From contig NZ_QTJP01000001.1 of NCBI RefSeq assembly GCF_003391115.1, forward strand, positions 558,001 to 622,000: a stretch of DNA of 64,000 nucleotides, given 5' to 3'. The first letter of the stretch is position 1. Each line of letters begins with the position of its first letter. A model generated the notes under the pieces. It was given only the letters and a program-made list of their open reading frames with translations, did not search any database and was not told where the DNA came from. Of the stretch, positions 1 through 9,814 are shown piece after piece. The translations under genes were made by a program, and so were the position numbers. Source of the stretch: Sphingomonas crusticola. GTDB taxonomy: Bacteria; Pseudomonadota; Alphaproteobacteria; Sphingomonadales; Sphingomonadaceae.

Positions 1-84
1 AACCCTAAATGGTCGTTCCGCGCTTGACCGCAAGCGAAAAACAGCCGGACGCCATCTCGATCACCGTCTGCGAACCGCCGCACC

Positions 85-169
85 GGCCTGGATTGCTTCG
101 CCGCTGCGCGCCTCGCAATGACCCATTTCTCTTATCTGTCATTGCGAGCGTAGCGAAGCAATCCAGGCC
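85..169. repeat. Dispersed inverted repeat, family A (REP-like)
   Basis: Two arms, GGATTGCTTCGCCGCTGCG near 90 and its near reverse complement ending in GCAATCCAGGCC near 169, are separated by a short AT-richer spacer, so the unit can form one long hairpin. Related units lie at 8145-8220 (decayed) and 38361-38434. It sits immediately downstream of the ppk stop codon, the usual place for extragenic palindromes. It may act as a 3' mRNA stabiliser or terminator, but no T-tract is present. Confidence 0.75.
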
Positions 170-184
170 CGTGCGGTCAGGCCG

Positions 185-2353
185 TTACCCGCGCTTGAAA
201 GTCAGCCGTGGGACCGAGCCGGCGCCCTTGAGCGCGGCGCCGCGGCCGGACAGCGACGGGTTGGTCATGAAGTAACGATGGAGATTGAACGGGCGTTTGC
301 CGGGCGCCAGCCGCTCATAATTTCCGTCCGGCAGCAGGCGCCAGCTCTGCTCGTCGTCGATCAGATTGGCGACCATAACCTGGTTGAGGATCTGAGCGTG
401 CACGGTCGGATTTTCGATCGGCATGAGATATTCGACGCGGCGATCGAAATTGCGTGTCATCCAGTCGGCGGAGGAGATGAAGACCTTCGCGTTGGGGCCC
501 GGTAATTCCTCGCCATTGCCGAACGCGATGATACGGCTGTGCTCGAGAAAGCGGCCGACGATGGATTTCACGCGGATGTTTTCGGACAGGCCTACCACGC
601 CGGGCCGCAGGCAGCAGATGCCGCGTACCACCAGATCGATCTCCACGCCGGCGGCGCTGGCGCGATAAAGCTTCTCGATGATCGCGGGGTCGACGAGGCT
701 GTTGACCTTGGCCCAGATCGAGGCGGGACGTCCGGCCCGGGCATGATCGATCTCGCCATCGATCAGGTCGCCCAATTTCTCACGCAGGCCGAGCGGCGAC
801 AATGCCAGCAGTTCCAAATCGGCCGGTTCGACATAGCCGGTAATATAATTGAACAATTTCGCGGCATCGCGCCCGGCGCGGGGATCGGCCGTGAAGAAGC
901 TGAGGTCGGTATAGATACGCGCCGTGATCGGGTGATAATTGCCCGTTCCGAAATGGCAGTAGCTGCGAAACGCATCGCCCTCGCGCCGCACGACCATCGA
1001 AACCTTGGCGTGGGTCTTCCAGTCGATGAAGCCGTAGACGACCTGGACGCCGGCGCGCTCGAGCTCGGCCGCCCAGTTGATATTCTGCTCCTCGTCGAAG
1101 CGCGCCTTGAGCTCGATCACGGCGGTGACCGATTTGCCGGCGTCGGCCGCGTCGATCAGCGCACGGATGACGGCGGATTGCTTGCCGGCGCGATAGAGCG
1201 TCTGCTTGATCGCGACCACATCGGGATCCGCCGCCGCCTGCTTGAGGAAGGCGAGCACCACGTCGAACGATTCATACGGGTGGTGGACGACGATGTCCTT
1301 GGAACGGATGGCGGCGAAGCAATCGCCGCCATGTTCGCGGATCCGTTCCGGAAAGCGTGCCGTAAAGGGCGTGAACTTGAGATCGGGACGGTCCTCGTCG
1401 ACCAGTTCGGCGAGATCGTTGACCGCAAGGAATTCCTGCGTGTCGACGATCACATCTTCCGATCCGCCAATCTCCTCCTTGACCAGGCGCGCGAGCGCCT
1501 TCGGCATGTTGGGAGTGGGCTCGAGTCGGATGATGCGCCCCTTGCGGCGGCGTTTGATCGCCGAGCGGAAGAAGCGGACGAGATCCTCGGCCTCTTCCTC
1601 AATCTCAATGTCGCTGTCGCGGATAACGCGAAAGGCGGTATCGCTGAGTACCTCATAGCCTGGAAACAACACGCCGGTAAAACGCCGGATCAGCGTTTCG
1701 ATCGAGACGTAGCGTGCACGCGTACCGGGCAGCCGCACGAACCGCTTGAGCGTCGCCGGCAACATCACCAACTCCTGCGTCGGCTCGCCGTCCGACAGGC
1801 GCTTGAGATCGAACAGGAGCGTGAAGCCCTTGTTCGGGATGAACGGGAAGGGATGCGCGGGATCGAGTGCCTGCGGAGTCAGGACCGGGAAGATCTGCTG
1901 ACGGAAATGCTCCTCGCACCATTGTGCGACATCGCCCTGAATCTCGTCGCCATCCAATATTGCGATGCCGGCTTTCGCGAGCTGCTCGCGCAGGACCAAC
2001 CACACCTTTTGCTGGACGTCGGTCAGCTCGTCCGCGCGCTGGGCGATGGCGGTGAGTTGCTGGCCGGTGGTTAGCCCGTCCGGCGAGCGATCCTCGATCG
2101 CCTGCAATTGCTGGCCCTTGAGGCCGGCGACGCGCACCATGAAGAATTCATCGAGGTTGTTGCCCGAGATGGACAGGAAGCGGACCCGCTCCAGCAAGGG
2201 GTGCGCGGGATTGCAGGCTTCGTCGAGCACACGCTGGTTGAAGGCGATCCAGCTCAGCTCGCGATTGAAATAACGATCGGCCGGCGCGATCCGTTCGACC
2301 GTGCTTTCGACGAGTTCATCGTCCGATTGGGGGGCTGGGCTCGGTTGGTCCAT
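185..2353 (-). CDS. ppk: Polyphosphate kinase (PPK1, RNA degradosome type)
   Basis: This 722-residue protein reversibly transfers the gamma phosphate of ATP to inorganic polyphosphate and is normally membrane-peripheral. The N-terminal domain begins with [18 protein letters not shown] and continues [16 protein letters not shown], the signature of PPK1. The C-terminal half carries the catalytic-histidine region [10 protein letters not shown] and the nearby [13 protein letters not shown] block. The length is typical. The ATG at 2353 gives the normal PPK N-terminus. It follows hdaA by 9 bases on the same strand, so the two are probably co-transcribed. The 3' end runs into a family A repeat. Confidence 0.97.
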   Translation of the reverse strand: MDQPSPAPQSDDELVESTVERIAPADRYFNRELSWIAFNQRVLDEACNPAHPLLERVRFLSISGNNLDEFFMVRVAGLKGQQLQAIEDRSPDGLTTGQQLTAIAQRADELTDVQQKVWLVLREQLAKAGIAILDGDEIQGDVAQWCEEHFRQQIFPVLTPQALDPAHPFPFIPNKGFTLLFDLKRLSDGEPTQELVMLPATLKRFVRLPGTRARYVSIETLIRRFTGVLFPGYEVLSDTAFRVIRDSDIEIEEEAEDLVRFFRSAIKRRRKGRIIRLEPTPNMPKALARLVKEEIGGSEDVIVDTQEFLAVNDLAELVDEDRPDLKFTPFTARFPERIREHGGDCFAAIRSKDIVVHHPYESFDVVLAFLKQAAADPDVVAIKQTLYRAGKQSAVIRALIDAADAGKSVTAVIELKARFDEEQNINWAAELERAGVQVVYGFIDWKTHAKVSMVVRREGDAFRSYCHFGTGNYHPITARIYTDLSFFTADPRAGRDAAKLFNYITGYVEPADLELLALSPLGLREKLGDLIDGEIDHARAGRPASIWAKVNSLVDPAIIEKLYRASAAGVEIDLVVRGICCLRPGVVGLSENIRVKSIVGRFLEHSRIIAFGNGEELPGPNAKVFISSADWMTRNFDRRVEYLMPIENPTVHAQILNQVMVANLIDDEQSWRLLPDGNYERLAPGKRPFNLHRYFMTNPSLSGRGAALKGAGSVPRLTFKRG

Positions 2354-2362
2354 CGGGAAAGC

Positions 2363-2983
2363 TTACGCCCCCATTTGTGACTCGTCGATGACTCCGAGTG
2401 CCGTGAGCGCACGGCGGGCCAATGGGACGGTCAGGCGCTGACGCTGGGCGTAAGCAAGCTCGTCGAGCGCGTCGATCGCACGGTGGACGCCGAGATAGGA
2501 GCGCTCGATACGGGGGACTAGATAGCGGATCAGCTCCGGCGGCGCGGCCAGACCGCGCGCGTGGCACAGTTTCTCGATCAGCTGAGCGGCGAGCACATCG
2601 TCGGGCTCCTCGATCCGGACCACCGGTGTCGCCGACAGGCGGGAGCGCAGATCGGGCAGCTTCACCCGCCAGGTCGGCGGCGGTGCGTCCACGATCAGGA
2701 TAAGCGGGCGCCGCCGCTCCTGCGCGCGATTCCAGGCGTGAAAGATCGCTTCCTCGTTGGCGGCCTCGGCATTGTCGATCAGTTCGCCGCCGCTCTTGGC
2801 GGCGAAGATCCGCCCCAACAGCGAGCGTCCCGACTTACGCGGACCAGTCAGGATCGTGGCCATGACCGGCCACAGCGACCAATGTTCGAAATGACGGATC
2901 AGCGGCTGGTTAGCCGCGGACACGAGATAATCCTGCTCGGTGTCGCCTGCCGGCCAATCGAGCGGCAGGGCGATCTGGCTCAT
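2363..2983 (-). CDS. hdaA: HdaA-type DnaA-related regulatory protein
   Basis: This 206-residue protein resembles DnaA domain III but lacks the DNA-binding domain IV. Family members (Hda/HdaA) work with the DNA-loaded beta clamp to stimulate ATP hydrolysis by DnaA and limit re-initiation of replication. The N-terminal QIALPLDW matches the clamp-binding QxxLPL-type motif. The P-loop region is degenerate (LTGPRKSGRSLLGRIFAA), as is usual in alphaproteobacterial HdaA. The sensor-type RSYLGVHRAIDALDELA follows. The start ATG overlaps the stop codon of the upstream secreted-protein gene by 4 bases, which suggests translational coupling. Confidence 0.9.
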   Translation of the reverse strand: MSQIALPLDWPAGDTEQDYLVSAANQPLIRHFEHWSLWPVMATILTGPRKSGRSLLGRIFAAKSGGELIDNAEAANEEAIFHAWNRAQERRRPLILIVDAPPPTWRVKLPDLRSRLSATPVVRIEEPDDVLAAQLIEKLCHARGLAAPPELIRYLVPRIERSYLGVHRAIDALDELAYAQRQRLTVPLARRALTALGVIDESQMGA

Positions 2984-4182
2984 CGCGGCCTGGTGATCCG
3001 CAGGCCCCCGCCGGTGTCCTGCACGGTATAGCCGGCACCGGTGAGCGCGATGCGGAAGACCTGCGGATCGCCGTCATAGGCCACGCGTATGATCGAGACG
3101 CCGCCGAGCGCGACGCTGTCGGTCGTTATCGACCGGACGCCGGGGAGCGCGCGCAAACTTGCCTGCGCCTGGACCAAAGCGGGATCGTCAGGCGTGTCGA
3201 CCTGGACGAGGAAGGTCGAGGCTGCACCCGGCAACGCCAGCGCCGATTCGCTTTCCACTGCCGCCTCTTCCGGCAGATCGGGCACTGCCACCGGCTCGAT
3301 CACCAGCGAGCTGTCGGTCTGCAGCCGCCCTTCGCGTAACGCTTGCCCATAAGCCTCGTCGATCCGCCGCACACCCTCGTCCAGCATCCGGGCGAGCTGA
3401 TCTCCATCAGCGGCGGTCAGATCGAAACGCGTGATCACCTCGCCATCCGGCCCGTGCAATGCCGTGAAATGCGCCAACACCGGCCCACCGGGATAATGAC
3501 GAACGAGTTGGACAATCGGGACGACGATGTCGGACGCGCCATATTGATCGAGCAGGTTGCGCCACAGAGCGCGCCCCGGCCGACCGGTCTGTGCCACGTT
3601 GAGCAGCAGTGGATCGAGGCCGGTGCCGACCGGGCGCACATAATCGATCGGACTGCCGCCCGAACGGAAGCGTGCCCATGCCTTCTGCCATTCGGTGCGG
3701 TGTTCGAAGCTTTGCGGCGCGCCGCCCGACCACATCACCGGGATAACGAGCATTGGCGGCGAGCGCGCGCCGGCTTCAGCCCGGCCGAGCAGTTGGGCCG
3801 AGCGGCTGCGGTCGAACAATACGCCGAGCCGGGCAATGTAGCGGTGTGCGCCGATCTGCTCGTCGCCGACCGAAATGCCCGCGACGATCGAATCGAGCGC
3901 ACCGTCCGAGAGATTGGGAGCCGCCTCGACCGGCTGGTTGTTGACCCGTGCCCACAGTAATTTCCACGCACGGCGCTGCGCGAGGCGCCAGCCGAAGTTG
4001 CGCGCCTCCTGTGCGGTTTTGGCCGAGACGTCGACCGCGACGTCGGCGATTTCATAATTGGCGCTATTGTCGATCGGCCTGACGCCGCGATCATTGCCCT
4101 CAATCTGCGCCAGCGCGAGCCCGCCCAGGCCCAGCACGGCCATGGCTCCGACGATCAGGGAAATGCGGCGAACGGGCGTCAC
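2980..4182 (-). CDS. Secreted protein of unknown role with DUF2066-like body and HMA-fold-like C-terminus
   Basis: The gene encodes about 400 residues from a GTG at 4182. An ATG at 4143 is a possible later start. I chose the GTG because it gives a full signal peptide (positive VRR, then a hydrophobic stretch ending LGGLALAQ), whereas the open frame farther upstream runs into purM. The body contains NFGWRLAQRRAWKLLWARV and VPIVQLVRHYPGGPV, reminiscent of DUF2066 proteins. The last 75 residues look like a small beta-alpha-beta-beta-alpha-beta domain similar to heavy-metal-associated domains but without a CxxC motif. It is translationally coupled to hdaA. Function is unknown; the DUF2066 link is from memory of the family and not verified. 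Confidence 0.75.
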   Translation of the reverse strand: MTPVRRISLIVGAMAVLGLGGLALAQIEGNDRGVRPIDNSANYEIADVAVDVSAKTAQEARNFGWRLAQRRAWKLLWARVNNQPVEAAPNLSDGALDSIVAGISVGDEQIGAHRYIARLGVLFDRSRSAQLLGRAEAGARSPPMLVIPVMWSGGAPQSFEHRTEWQKAWARFRSGGSPIDYVRPVGTGLDPLLLNVAQTGRPGRALWRNLLDQYGASDIVVPIVQLVRHYPGGPVLAHFTALHGPDGEVITRFDLTAADGDQLARMLDEGVRRIDEAYGQALREGRLQTDSSLVIEPVAVPDLPEEAAVESESALALPGAASTFLVQVDTPDDPALVQAQASLRALPGVRSITTDSVALGGVSIIRVAYDGDPQVFRIALTGAGYTVQDTGGGLRITRPR

Positions 4183-4242
4183 GGTTGGCCTTGTGGCGAA
4201 AGCCCCGTGGATTTCCAAGCGCGATGTGGATAGGCGCGGACC

Positions 4243-5334
4243 ATGAGCGGGGAATCCTACAGCTACGCCAAGGCCGGCGTCTCGATCGCGGCGGGCAATG
4301 CGCTGGTCAATGCGATCAAACCATTGGTGCGCGCCACCAGGCGCCCCGGAGCCGACGCCGAGATCGGCGGCTTCGGTGGCTTCTTCGATCTCAAGGCCGC
4401 CGGCTATGACGATCCCTTGCTGGTGGCGGCGAATGACGGCGTCGGCACCAAGCTCAAGCTCGCAATCGACAGCGGCCGTCACGACACGGTCGGGATCGAT
4501 CTGGTCGCGATGTGCGTCAACGATCTCATCGTACAGGGCGCCGAACCATTATTTTTCCTGGATTATTTTGCGACCGGCAAGCTCGATACCGGCGTGGCGG
4601 AGCAGGTAATCGCAGGCATCGCCAAGGGCTGCCAGATCGCCGGTTGCGCACTGATCGGCGGCGAAACCGCGGAAATGCCGGGCATGTATGCCGAGGGCGA
4701 TTATGATCTCGCCGGCTTCTCGGTCGGTGCGGTCGAGCGCGCGCAGGCGCTGACCGGCACGAGGGTGGAAGCCGGAGACGTCCTGCTCGGCCTGGCTTCG
4801 TCGGGGGTTCACTCGAACGGCTATTCGCTGGTGCGGCGCTTGGCGGCGGACAAGGGCTGGAGGCTGGATCGCCCGGCTTTGTTCGACCAGGACCGGCTGC
4901 TGATCGATATATTGATGGAGCCGACGCGAATCTATGTCCGTTCGCTGCTGCCCCTGGTCCGTGCCGGCAAGATCAGTGCACTCGCGCACATTACCGGCGG
5001 CGGCCTGCTCGAGAATATCCCGCGCGTCTTGCCCGAAGACCTCCACGCCACCGTTGACGCCGATCGCTGGCCCCAGCCGCGGCTAATGGCTTTCCTGCAG
5101 GCGCAAGGTGCGATCGAGCCCGAGGAAATGGCGCGGACGTTCAATTGCGGAATCGGCATGGTCGCAGCCATGCGCGCGACGGACGTCGGCGAGGTTACCG
5201 CCGCGCTTCAAGCTGCCGGTGAGACAGTGTTCGAGATCGGCGCGATCGCGACCGGCCCGCGCGGCTGCACCGTCCACGGTTCGGCGGGAAGCTGGAGCGC
5301 GCGGTCGGATTGGTCGGCCACGCACAATGGCTGA
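4243..5334 (+). CDS. purM: Phosphoribosylformylglycinamidine cyclo-ligase (AIR synthetase)
   Basis: PurM performs the ATP-dependent ring closure of FGAM to aminoimidazole ribonucleotide in de novo purine synthesis. The 363-residue sequence has the family N-terminus [17 protein letters not shown], the substrate loop [16 protein letters not shown], the [20 protein letters not shown] block and the C-terminal FNCGIGMV region. Length is normal. It is divergent from the secreted-protein gene with about 60 bases between starts. Its last 8 bases overlap the start of purN, so the two purine genes are translationally coupled. Confidence 0.97.
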   Translation: MSGESYSYAKAGVSIAAGNALVNAIKPLVRATRRPGADAEIGGFGGFFDLKAAGYDDPLLVAANDGVGTKLKLAIDSGRHDTVGIDLVAMCVNDLIVQGAEPLFFLDYFATGKLDTGVAEQVIAGIAKGCQIAGCALIGGETAEMPGMYAEGDYDLAGFSVGAVERAQALTGTRVEAGDVLLGLASSGVHSNGYSLVRRLAADKGWRLDRPALFDQDRLLIDILMEPTRIYVRSLLPLVRAGKISALAHITGGGLLENIPRVLPEDLHATVDADRWPQPRLMAFLQAQGAIEPEEMARTFNCGIGMVAAMRATDVGEVTAALQAAGETVFEIGAIATGPRGCTVHGSAGSWSARSDWSATHNG

Positions 5335-5902
5335 GAGGCGCGCCAAGATCGGTGTGCTCATCTCAGGACGAGGATCCAATATGGCAGCGCTGGTCGAAGC
5401 CGCGCGCGCGCCGGATTGTCCCTATGAAGTAGCATTGGTGGCCTCGAACGTGCCTGATGCGCCGGGTCTCGATTACGCCAGAGCCAACGGCATCGCGACG
5501 TTCGCCCTCAGCCATGTCGGCATGAAACGGGCGGACTTCGACGCCCTAATCGATCGAGCATTGCGCGGCGCGGGCGTCGAATATGTCGCGCTCGCGGGCT
5601 ATATGCGCCTGCTGTCCCCAGGCTTCGTCGAGAAATGGGCAGGCCGCATGGTCAACATCCACCCTTCCCTGCTGCCGGCCTATAAAGGCCTCGACACGCA
5701 TCAGCGCGCACTCGATGCCGGCGACGTCAGGCACGGCTGCACCGTGCACCTGGTGACGGCCGAGCTCGACGATGGGCCGATCCTGGCGCAGGCCGAGGTG
5801 CCGATCCTCGAGGGCGACGACGCCGAAACGCTCGCGCAGCGTGTCTTGGTCGAGGAGCATAAGCTCTACCCTGCGGCATTAGCGAAACTGGTGCGTGGAT
5901 GA
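5327..5902 (+). CDS. purN: Phosphoribosylglycinamide formyltransferase (folate-dependent GART)
   Basis: PurN transfers a formyl group from 10-formyl-tetrahydrofolate to GAR. The 191-residue protein begins [16 protein letters not shown], the phosphate-binding loop. It contains [13 protein letters not shown] and [20 protein letters not shown], where the asparagine and histidine of NIHPS are catalytic, followed by [16 protein letters not shown] with the catalytic aspartate. I chose ATG 5327, inside the end of purM, because it gives the canonical N-terminus; the frame opens farther upstream but only within purM. The 3' end overlaps the next gene by 4 bases. Confidence 0.97.
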   Translation: MAERRAKIGVLISGRGSNMAALVEAARAPDCPYEVALVASNVPDAPGLDYARANGIATFALSHVGMKRADFDALIDRALRGAGVEYVALAGYMRLLSPGFVEKWAGRMVNIHPSLLPAYKGLDTHQRALDAGDVRHGCTVHLVTAELDDGPILAQAEVPILEGDDAETLAQRVLVEEHKLYPAALAKLVRG

Positions 5903-6276
5903 GCCCCGACCCCGAGGGCGATATTGCGCGCCTACGGGCGATCGCATTCGCGCTGCCACGCGCCGCGGAAAAGCTGTCGCACGGCATGCCCTGCTTCTTC
6001 ATCGACAAGGGCAAGACCTTTGCCTGGTACACGCACGATCATCATGGCGACGGCACGAGCGCGGTCTTGGTCAAGACGAGCGGGGCGGAAGAGCAGGACA
6101 TGCTGATCGAGGCCGATGCCGAAACCTATTTCCGTCCCGCTTATTTCGGTCATGCCGGCTGGATCGGCGTGCGGGTGGACAAGCCCGATGTGGACTGGGA
6201 CCATATCGCCGACCGCGTCGAGACGAGCTGGCGGATGGTCGCACCGCGCAAAGTGCTGGAGGAGCGTAAACCATGA
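5899..6276 (+). CDS. MmcQ/YjbR family protein
   Basis: This is a 125-residue single-domain protein of the MmcQ/YjbR fold (double-wing type). Recognisable features are the N-terminal helix LRAIAFALPRAAEKLSHGMP, the central strand FFIDKGKTFAWY, and the C-terminal HAGWIGVRVDKPDVDWDHI followed by a helix with SWRMVAPRKVL. Members are described as DNA-binding-like but lack a firm biochemical role. The ATG overlaps the purN stop (ATGA), and its own stop overlaps the next start, so all four genes purM to 6905 appear to be one translationally coupled unit. Confidence 0.85.
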   Translation: MSPDPEGDIARLRAIAFALPRAAEKLSHGMPCFFIDKGKTFAWYTHDHHGDGTSAVLVKTSGAEEQDMLIEADAETYFRPAYFGHAGWIGVRVDKPDVDWDHIADRVETSWRMVAPRKVLEERKP

Positions 6277-6905
6277 CCGAGACCCCGACCGAACGCGCGG
6301 AAGCCGCACGCGTCCGCCGCCGCCTGCTGAACCTGGGCGAGGTGATTGCGATCCTGGCGGTCGCGATCTCGGGGCTGACCTTCTGGAACAGCTATCGCGA
6401 ACGCACCAACGCCGAGGCGCAGCACGCGGCCGAAACCGCGCAGTCGGCTAAGAAAGCGACGCTGATGATCCTCAAGGCGACGCCCGATAAGGACGGGCGG
6501 GTGCTCGCGCTTGCACCGCGTGCCGACGAGCAGGCGATCCAAAGCCAGACGATCCGTTTCCCGACGAAGCTCGGCATATCGCCCGCGGAAACCAGCAGCG
6601 ATACGCGGATCGAGAAGAATTGGTTCGAAAGCGCGCTGGTCAGTGCGCGCAAGGCAGCAGGCGCGGAGGACGCACCCGGCGACGCGCGCCTCCCGGTGCT
6701 GATCGAAACCCATTATCTCACCGACGGAGACCCACACACCGACCGCGCCATCTATGAAGTGGGCTATGCTACCAGCCACAGCTTCCTGGGGGGCACCGAT
6801 GTGCATTTGCGCGGGTTGTCGCGCACCCGCGCGGTGGCCAGCATCGACGCGGGTCAGAAGCGGATCGACGCCGTGTGGGCGACACGGATGGCACCGAAGA
6901 AATAA
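6273..6905 (+). CDS. Hypothetical membrane-anchored protein
   Basis: I do not recognise this 210-residue protein. Residues 1-20 are charged (ERAEAARVRRRLLN). One hydrophobic segment at about 21-40 (GEVIAILAVAISGLTFWNSY) predicts a single membrane anchor with the C-terminal domain most likely outside the cytoplasm. An Ala-rich helix follows, then a soluble domain with no cysteines and no obvious catalytic motif. It is the last gene of the purM-purN-yjbR-like unit (4-base overlap at its start) and converges on the TMEM175-type gene with 1 base between the stop codons. Confidence 0.7.
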   Translation: MTETPTERAEAARVRRRLLNLGEVIAILAVAISGLTFWNSYRERTNAEAQHAAETAQSAKKATLMILKATPDKDGRVLALAPRADEQAIQSQTIRFPTKLGISPAETSSDTRIEKNWFESALVSARKAAGAEDAPGDARLPVLIETHYLTDGDPHTDRAIYEVGYATSHSFLGGTDVHLRGLSRTRAVASIDAGQKRIDAVWATRMAPKK

Positions 6906-6906
6906 G

Positions 6907-7518
6907 CTAGCGGCGCCTGCTCCAGCGGATGAGCAGGCGGACTGCAATCGGCAGGGTCAGCAACACCAGGATGGAATAAGCCGGCCTGGTCATGAGGCAG
7001 ACGATCATGCCGATCACCGATACGATCGGCAGTGCCCAGACGCGCGTACGGATCGCGGTCACCGCTCCCGGATCTACGCCCGCCGTCAGATATTGCGGCC
7101 GCAATGCGCGGCGAACAAGGCTGGCCTGAAGCAGCCCCGCGATCAACAGCGATATCAGATAGAAGAGGTGCGGCACGACTTGATTGGTATTCTCGCTCAT
7201 GAACGCGGTCGAGAATGGCAGGAAGGCAATCGCCATCAGCAGGATCAGGTTAGGCCATACGAACGACTGATCGTGTCGGGCAAGCAATCCGAACACGCGA
7301 TGATGCATCGCCCAGAACGCCCCGATCACGGCGAAACTGACCCCGAAGCCGATGAAATTGGGCAGGTTGTTGGCCAATGCCTGAAGCGCGTCATGCACCT
7401 CTGTCGGCGCGCGCGCGATGTGCGGCACATGGATTTCGACGATCAGCAGGGTGATCGCGATGGCGAAGACGGCGTCGGAGAAGAAAACAAAACGTTCGAG
7501 AAGCTTGTCTTCGCGCAT
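6907..7518 (-). CDS. TMEM175 (DUF1211) family potassium-selective channel protein
   Basis: This protein of about 203 residues has roughly six hydrophobic segments. TM1 carries the family signature RFVFFSDAVFAIAITLL, which contains the RxxxFSDxxxAI motif that lines the pore in bacterial TMEM175 tetramers. The ATG at 7518 is chosen over the upstream in-frame start at 7575 because AAGGGGG lies just upstream and the FSD helix then begins near residue 10, as in the family. It is a single-gene unit between the purM unit (convergent) and ndk (same strand, with a terminator between). Ion selectivity is inferred from family knowledge. Confidence 0.85.
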   Translation of the reverse strand: MREDKLLERFVFFSDAVFAIAITLLIVEIHVPHIARAPTEVHDALQALANNLPNFIGFGVSFAVIGAFWAMHHRVFGLLARHDQSFVWPNLILLMAIAFLPFSTAFMSENTNQVVPHLFYLISLLIAGLLQASLVRRALRPQYLTAGVDPGAVTAIRTRVWALPIVSVIGMIVCLMTRPAYSILVLLTLPIAVRLLIRWSRRR

Positions 7519-7578
7519 AGTGGCCCCCTTGGAGGCCGAGGCTAGCCGAGGTCTGCGGCAAATCAACCCGCACAACGC

Positions 7579-7606
7579 AAAAGGGCCCGCCTCCCGGCGA
7601 GCCCTT
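7579..7606 (-). terminator. Rho-independent terminator of ndk
   Basis: Read on the minus strand, AAGGGCTCGCC-GGGA-GGCGGGCCCTT forms a stem of ten pairs with one mismatch, and it is followed directly by a run of T (plus-strand AAAA at 7579-7582). It lies 27 bases past the ndk stop codon. Confidence 0.8.
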
Positions 7607-7632
7607 CTCGCTCTATTTACCGGTCGGCGAGG

Positions 7633-8055
7633 TTAGCCGACAATCTCTTCCGGCTTGAAGAAATAGGCGATCTCGATCGCCGCGTTCTCGTCGCTGTCCG
7701 AGCCGTGGACGGTGTTAGCCTCGATCGATTCCGCCAGTTCCTTGCGGATCGTGCCGGCATCGGCGTTGGCGGGATTGGTCGCGCCCATGATGTCGCGGTT
7801 GCGCTTCACCGCATCCTCGCCCTCGAGCACCTGGACGACGACCGGGCCGGAGATCATGAAGCTGACGAGGTCACCAAAGAAGGGGCGCTCGCGATGGACG
7901 CCGTAGAAGCCCTCGGCCTGCTCCTGCGTCATCTGAATGCGCTTGGACGCAACGACGCGCAGGCCGGCCTCCTCCAGCATCTTGGTGACGGCGCCGGTAA
8001 TGTTGCGACGCGTGGCGTCGGGCTTGATGATCGAGAAGGTACGGGTCGTCGCCAT
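7633..8055 (-). CDS. ndk: Nucleoside diphosphate kinase
   Basis: Ndk equilibrates nucleoside di- and triphosphates through a phosphohistidine intermediate. The 140-residue protein has the standard length. It begins [20 protein letters not shown] and carries the active-site region [20 protein letters not shown], with the catalytic histidine in [20 protein letters not shown] is the nucleotide-binding loop. The gene is monocistronic, with the terminator at 7579-7606 and a decayed family A repeat upstream. Confidence 0.98.
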   Translation of the reverse strand: MATTRTFSIIKPDATRRNITGAVTKMLEEAGLRVVASKRIQMTQEQAEGFYGVHRERPFFGDLVSFMISGPVVVQVLEGEDAVKRNRDIMGATNPANADAGTIRKELAESIEANTVHGSDSDENAAIEIAYFFKPEEIVG

Positions 8056-8144
8056 GGCGATGCCATTGCTCCATGCTTTTGGTTGCGGGGATTGGCGGCG
8101 CCTCTAGCTACCCCGCTTCGTGGTTGCAACCCGTACTGCAGCAA

Positions 8145-8220
8145 GACCTGGATTGCTTCGCCGCTATACGGCCCGCACGGCTGACCCAGCTGTCATCAGA
8201 GCGCAGCGAAACAATTTAGA
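8145..8220. repeat. Decayed dispersed inverted repeat, family A
   Basis: The left arm ACCTGGATTGCTTCGCCGCT matches the family A unit at 85-169. The right arm (TCATCAGAGCGCAGCGAAAC and onward) keeps the same layout but has several substitutions. It lies between ndk (start side) and the pepA stop, so it is again just downstream of a stop codon. Confidence 0.6.
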
Positions 8221-8231
8221 TTTCGCACGCC

Positions 8232-9695
8232 TCAGCCTTCCAGCACGTCCTTCACCCATTGATCGAGCAGGCGCACACCATAACCGGTCGCGCCCTTCTC
8301 CCACATCGTGCCGGGCTTGGCGGCCCACACCATGCCGGCAATGTCCAGATGCGCCCATTTCACGCCCTCGTCGACAAAGCGCGCGATAAACTGGGCGGCG
8401 GTGATGGACCCACCTTCGCGCGGGCCGATATTCTTCATGTCGGCAATGGGTGAGTCGATCAATTTGTCGTAGACCTCGCCCATCGGCATCCGCCACAATT
8501 TCTCATCGACTGCCCTGCCCGCCGCCAGGATCTGATCGGCCAACCCGTCATCATTCGAGAAGATGCCGCCATGCTCATGGCCGAGGCTGATGATCATCGC
8601 GCCGGTGAGCGTCGCGAGATCGATGATCGTCTTGGGGTGATATTTTTGCTGGACCCACCAGATCGCATCGCACAGCACCAGCCGGCCTTCGGCATCGGTG
8701 TTGAGGATCTCGATCGTCTGACCCGAGCCGGAGGTCACGACATCGCCCGGGCGCTGCGCCTTGCCGTCGGGCATGTTCTCGACGAGTCCACAAACCGCGA
8801 TGATGTGCGCCTTGGCCTTGCGGGTGGCGAGCGCCTTCATCGTGCCGGCGACGGCCCCCGCCCCGCCCATGTCCCACTTCATGTCTTCCATGCCGGGACC
8901 GGGCTTGAGACTGATGCCGCCAGTGTCGAACGTCACGCCCTTGCCGACGAACGCGACCGGCTCGGCGGTGCCGCCGGTGCCATCCCACTTCATGCACAAC
9001 AGCCGCGCTTCGCGCTCCGAGCCCTGCGAGACGCCGAGCAAGGCGCCCATGCCGAGCTCGCGCATCGCGGCTTCGTCCAGCACCTCGATCTCCACGCCCA
9101 GAGCAGCCAGTTCCTGGCAGCGCTCGACGAAGCTCTCCGGATAGAGGATGTTGGCGGGCTCGGCGACGAGTGTGCGGGTGAAAGCTGCGCCTTCGGCGAC
9201 CGCCTTGAGCGGTGTCCAGGCCGCCTCGGTCGCGGCCAGCGCATCGCCGACCACGATCTCGACCGACTCCAGCGTCGGTTTCTGCTTGGCGGGAAGCTTG
9301 GTGCGGTAAATATCGAAGCGCCAGCTACGCAGCATGGCAGCCTGCGCCAACGCGGCGGCGAAGTCCGCGCGCTGCGCCGACTCGATGCCAGTCACGTCGA
9401 CGACGAGACGCTTCTCGCCAGAGGTGAGCAGCCGGGCGACGAGGGCACTGCCGGCCTTGGCCGCCGCGCGATCCGCCCCGATGCCGACCAGCAGGATGCG
9501 ACGGACCGCATTGTCGACGCTGGCATGAAGCTCAACGATCGCGCCCGGATCGCCGGTGAAATTGGCCGCTGCAGCCGCCGCGACGGCGCCGATCTCTGCG
9601 GGTACGTGCCCCTCGACCGCTTCTCCCTTGGCAATGGGGAGGGCAAGCGATTGTGCGTCTGACGGCCGGTCGGCTCGAAACGAGATACTAAGCAA
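8232..9695 (-). CDS. pepA: Cytosol (leucyl) aminopeptidase, M17 family
   Basis: PepA is a two-metal aminopeptidase that removes N-terminal residues from peptides in the cytoplasm. The C-terminal catalytic domain has VAFVGKGVTFDTGGISLKPG (metal-binding lysine and aspartate), EDMKWDMGGAGAV, and the signature ILNTDAEGRLVLCDA. I chose the TTG at 9695: it follows GAAAGG at a sensible distance and gives MLSISFRADRPSDAQ, as in relatives. An upstream ATG at 9791 adds an unlike 32-residue tail. The result is about 487 residues, normal for the family. The gene is divergent from lptD. Confidence 0.93.
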   Translation of the reverse strand: MLSISFRADRPSDAQSLALPIAKGEAVEGHVPAEIGAVAAAAAANFTGDPGAIVELHASVDNAVRRILLVGIGADRAAAKAGSALVARLLTSGEKRLVVDVTGIESAQRADFAAALAQAAMLRSWRFDIYRTKLPAKQKPTLESVEIVVGDALAATEAAWTPLKAVAEGAAFTRTLVAEPANILYPESFVERCQELAALGVEIEVLDEAAMRELGMGALLGVSQGSEREARLLCMKWDGTGGTAEPVAFVGKGVTFDTGGISLKPGPGMEDMKWDMGGAGAVAGTMKALATRKAKAHIIAVCGLVENMPDGKAQRPGDVVTSGSGQTIEILNTDAEGRLVLCDAIWWVQQKYHPKTIIDLATLTGAMIISLGHEHGGIFSNDDGLADQILAAGRAVDEKLWRMPMGEVYDKLIDSPIADMKNIGPREGGSITAAQFIARFVDEGVKWAHLDIAGMVWAAKPGTMWEKGATGYGVRLLDQWVKDVLEG

Positions 9696-9814
9696 GGAAA
9701 GCGCCTTTCGAACTGGATGCCGCCTATTAGGCCGCTCCCCCTCCCTGTCAAAGGCGACAAAGCGAAGGCGTGGGCGATTGCCGCGAGGCAAGCGCTGCGA
9801 TAGGGCGCGGCCCC

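Noticed and set aside
539-2074. Long open frame of 511 codons opposite ppk
   Set aside because: It is an antisense shadow created by high-GC codon bias; it has no family features and ppk is unmistakable.
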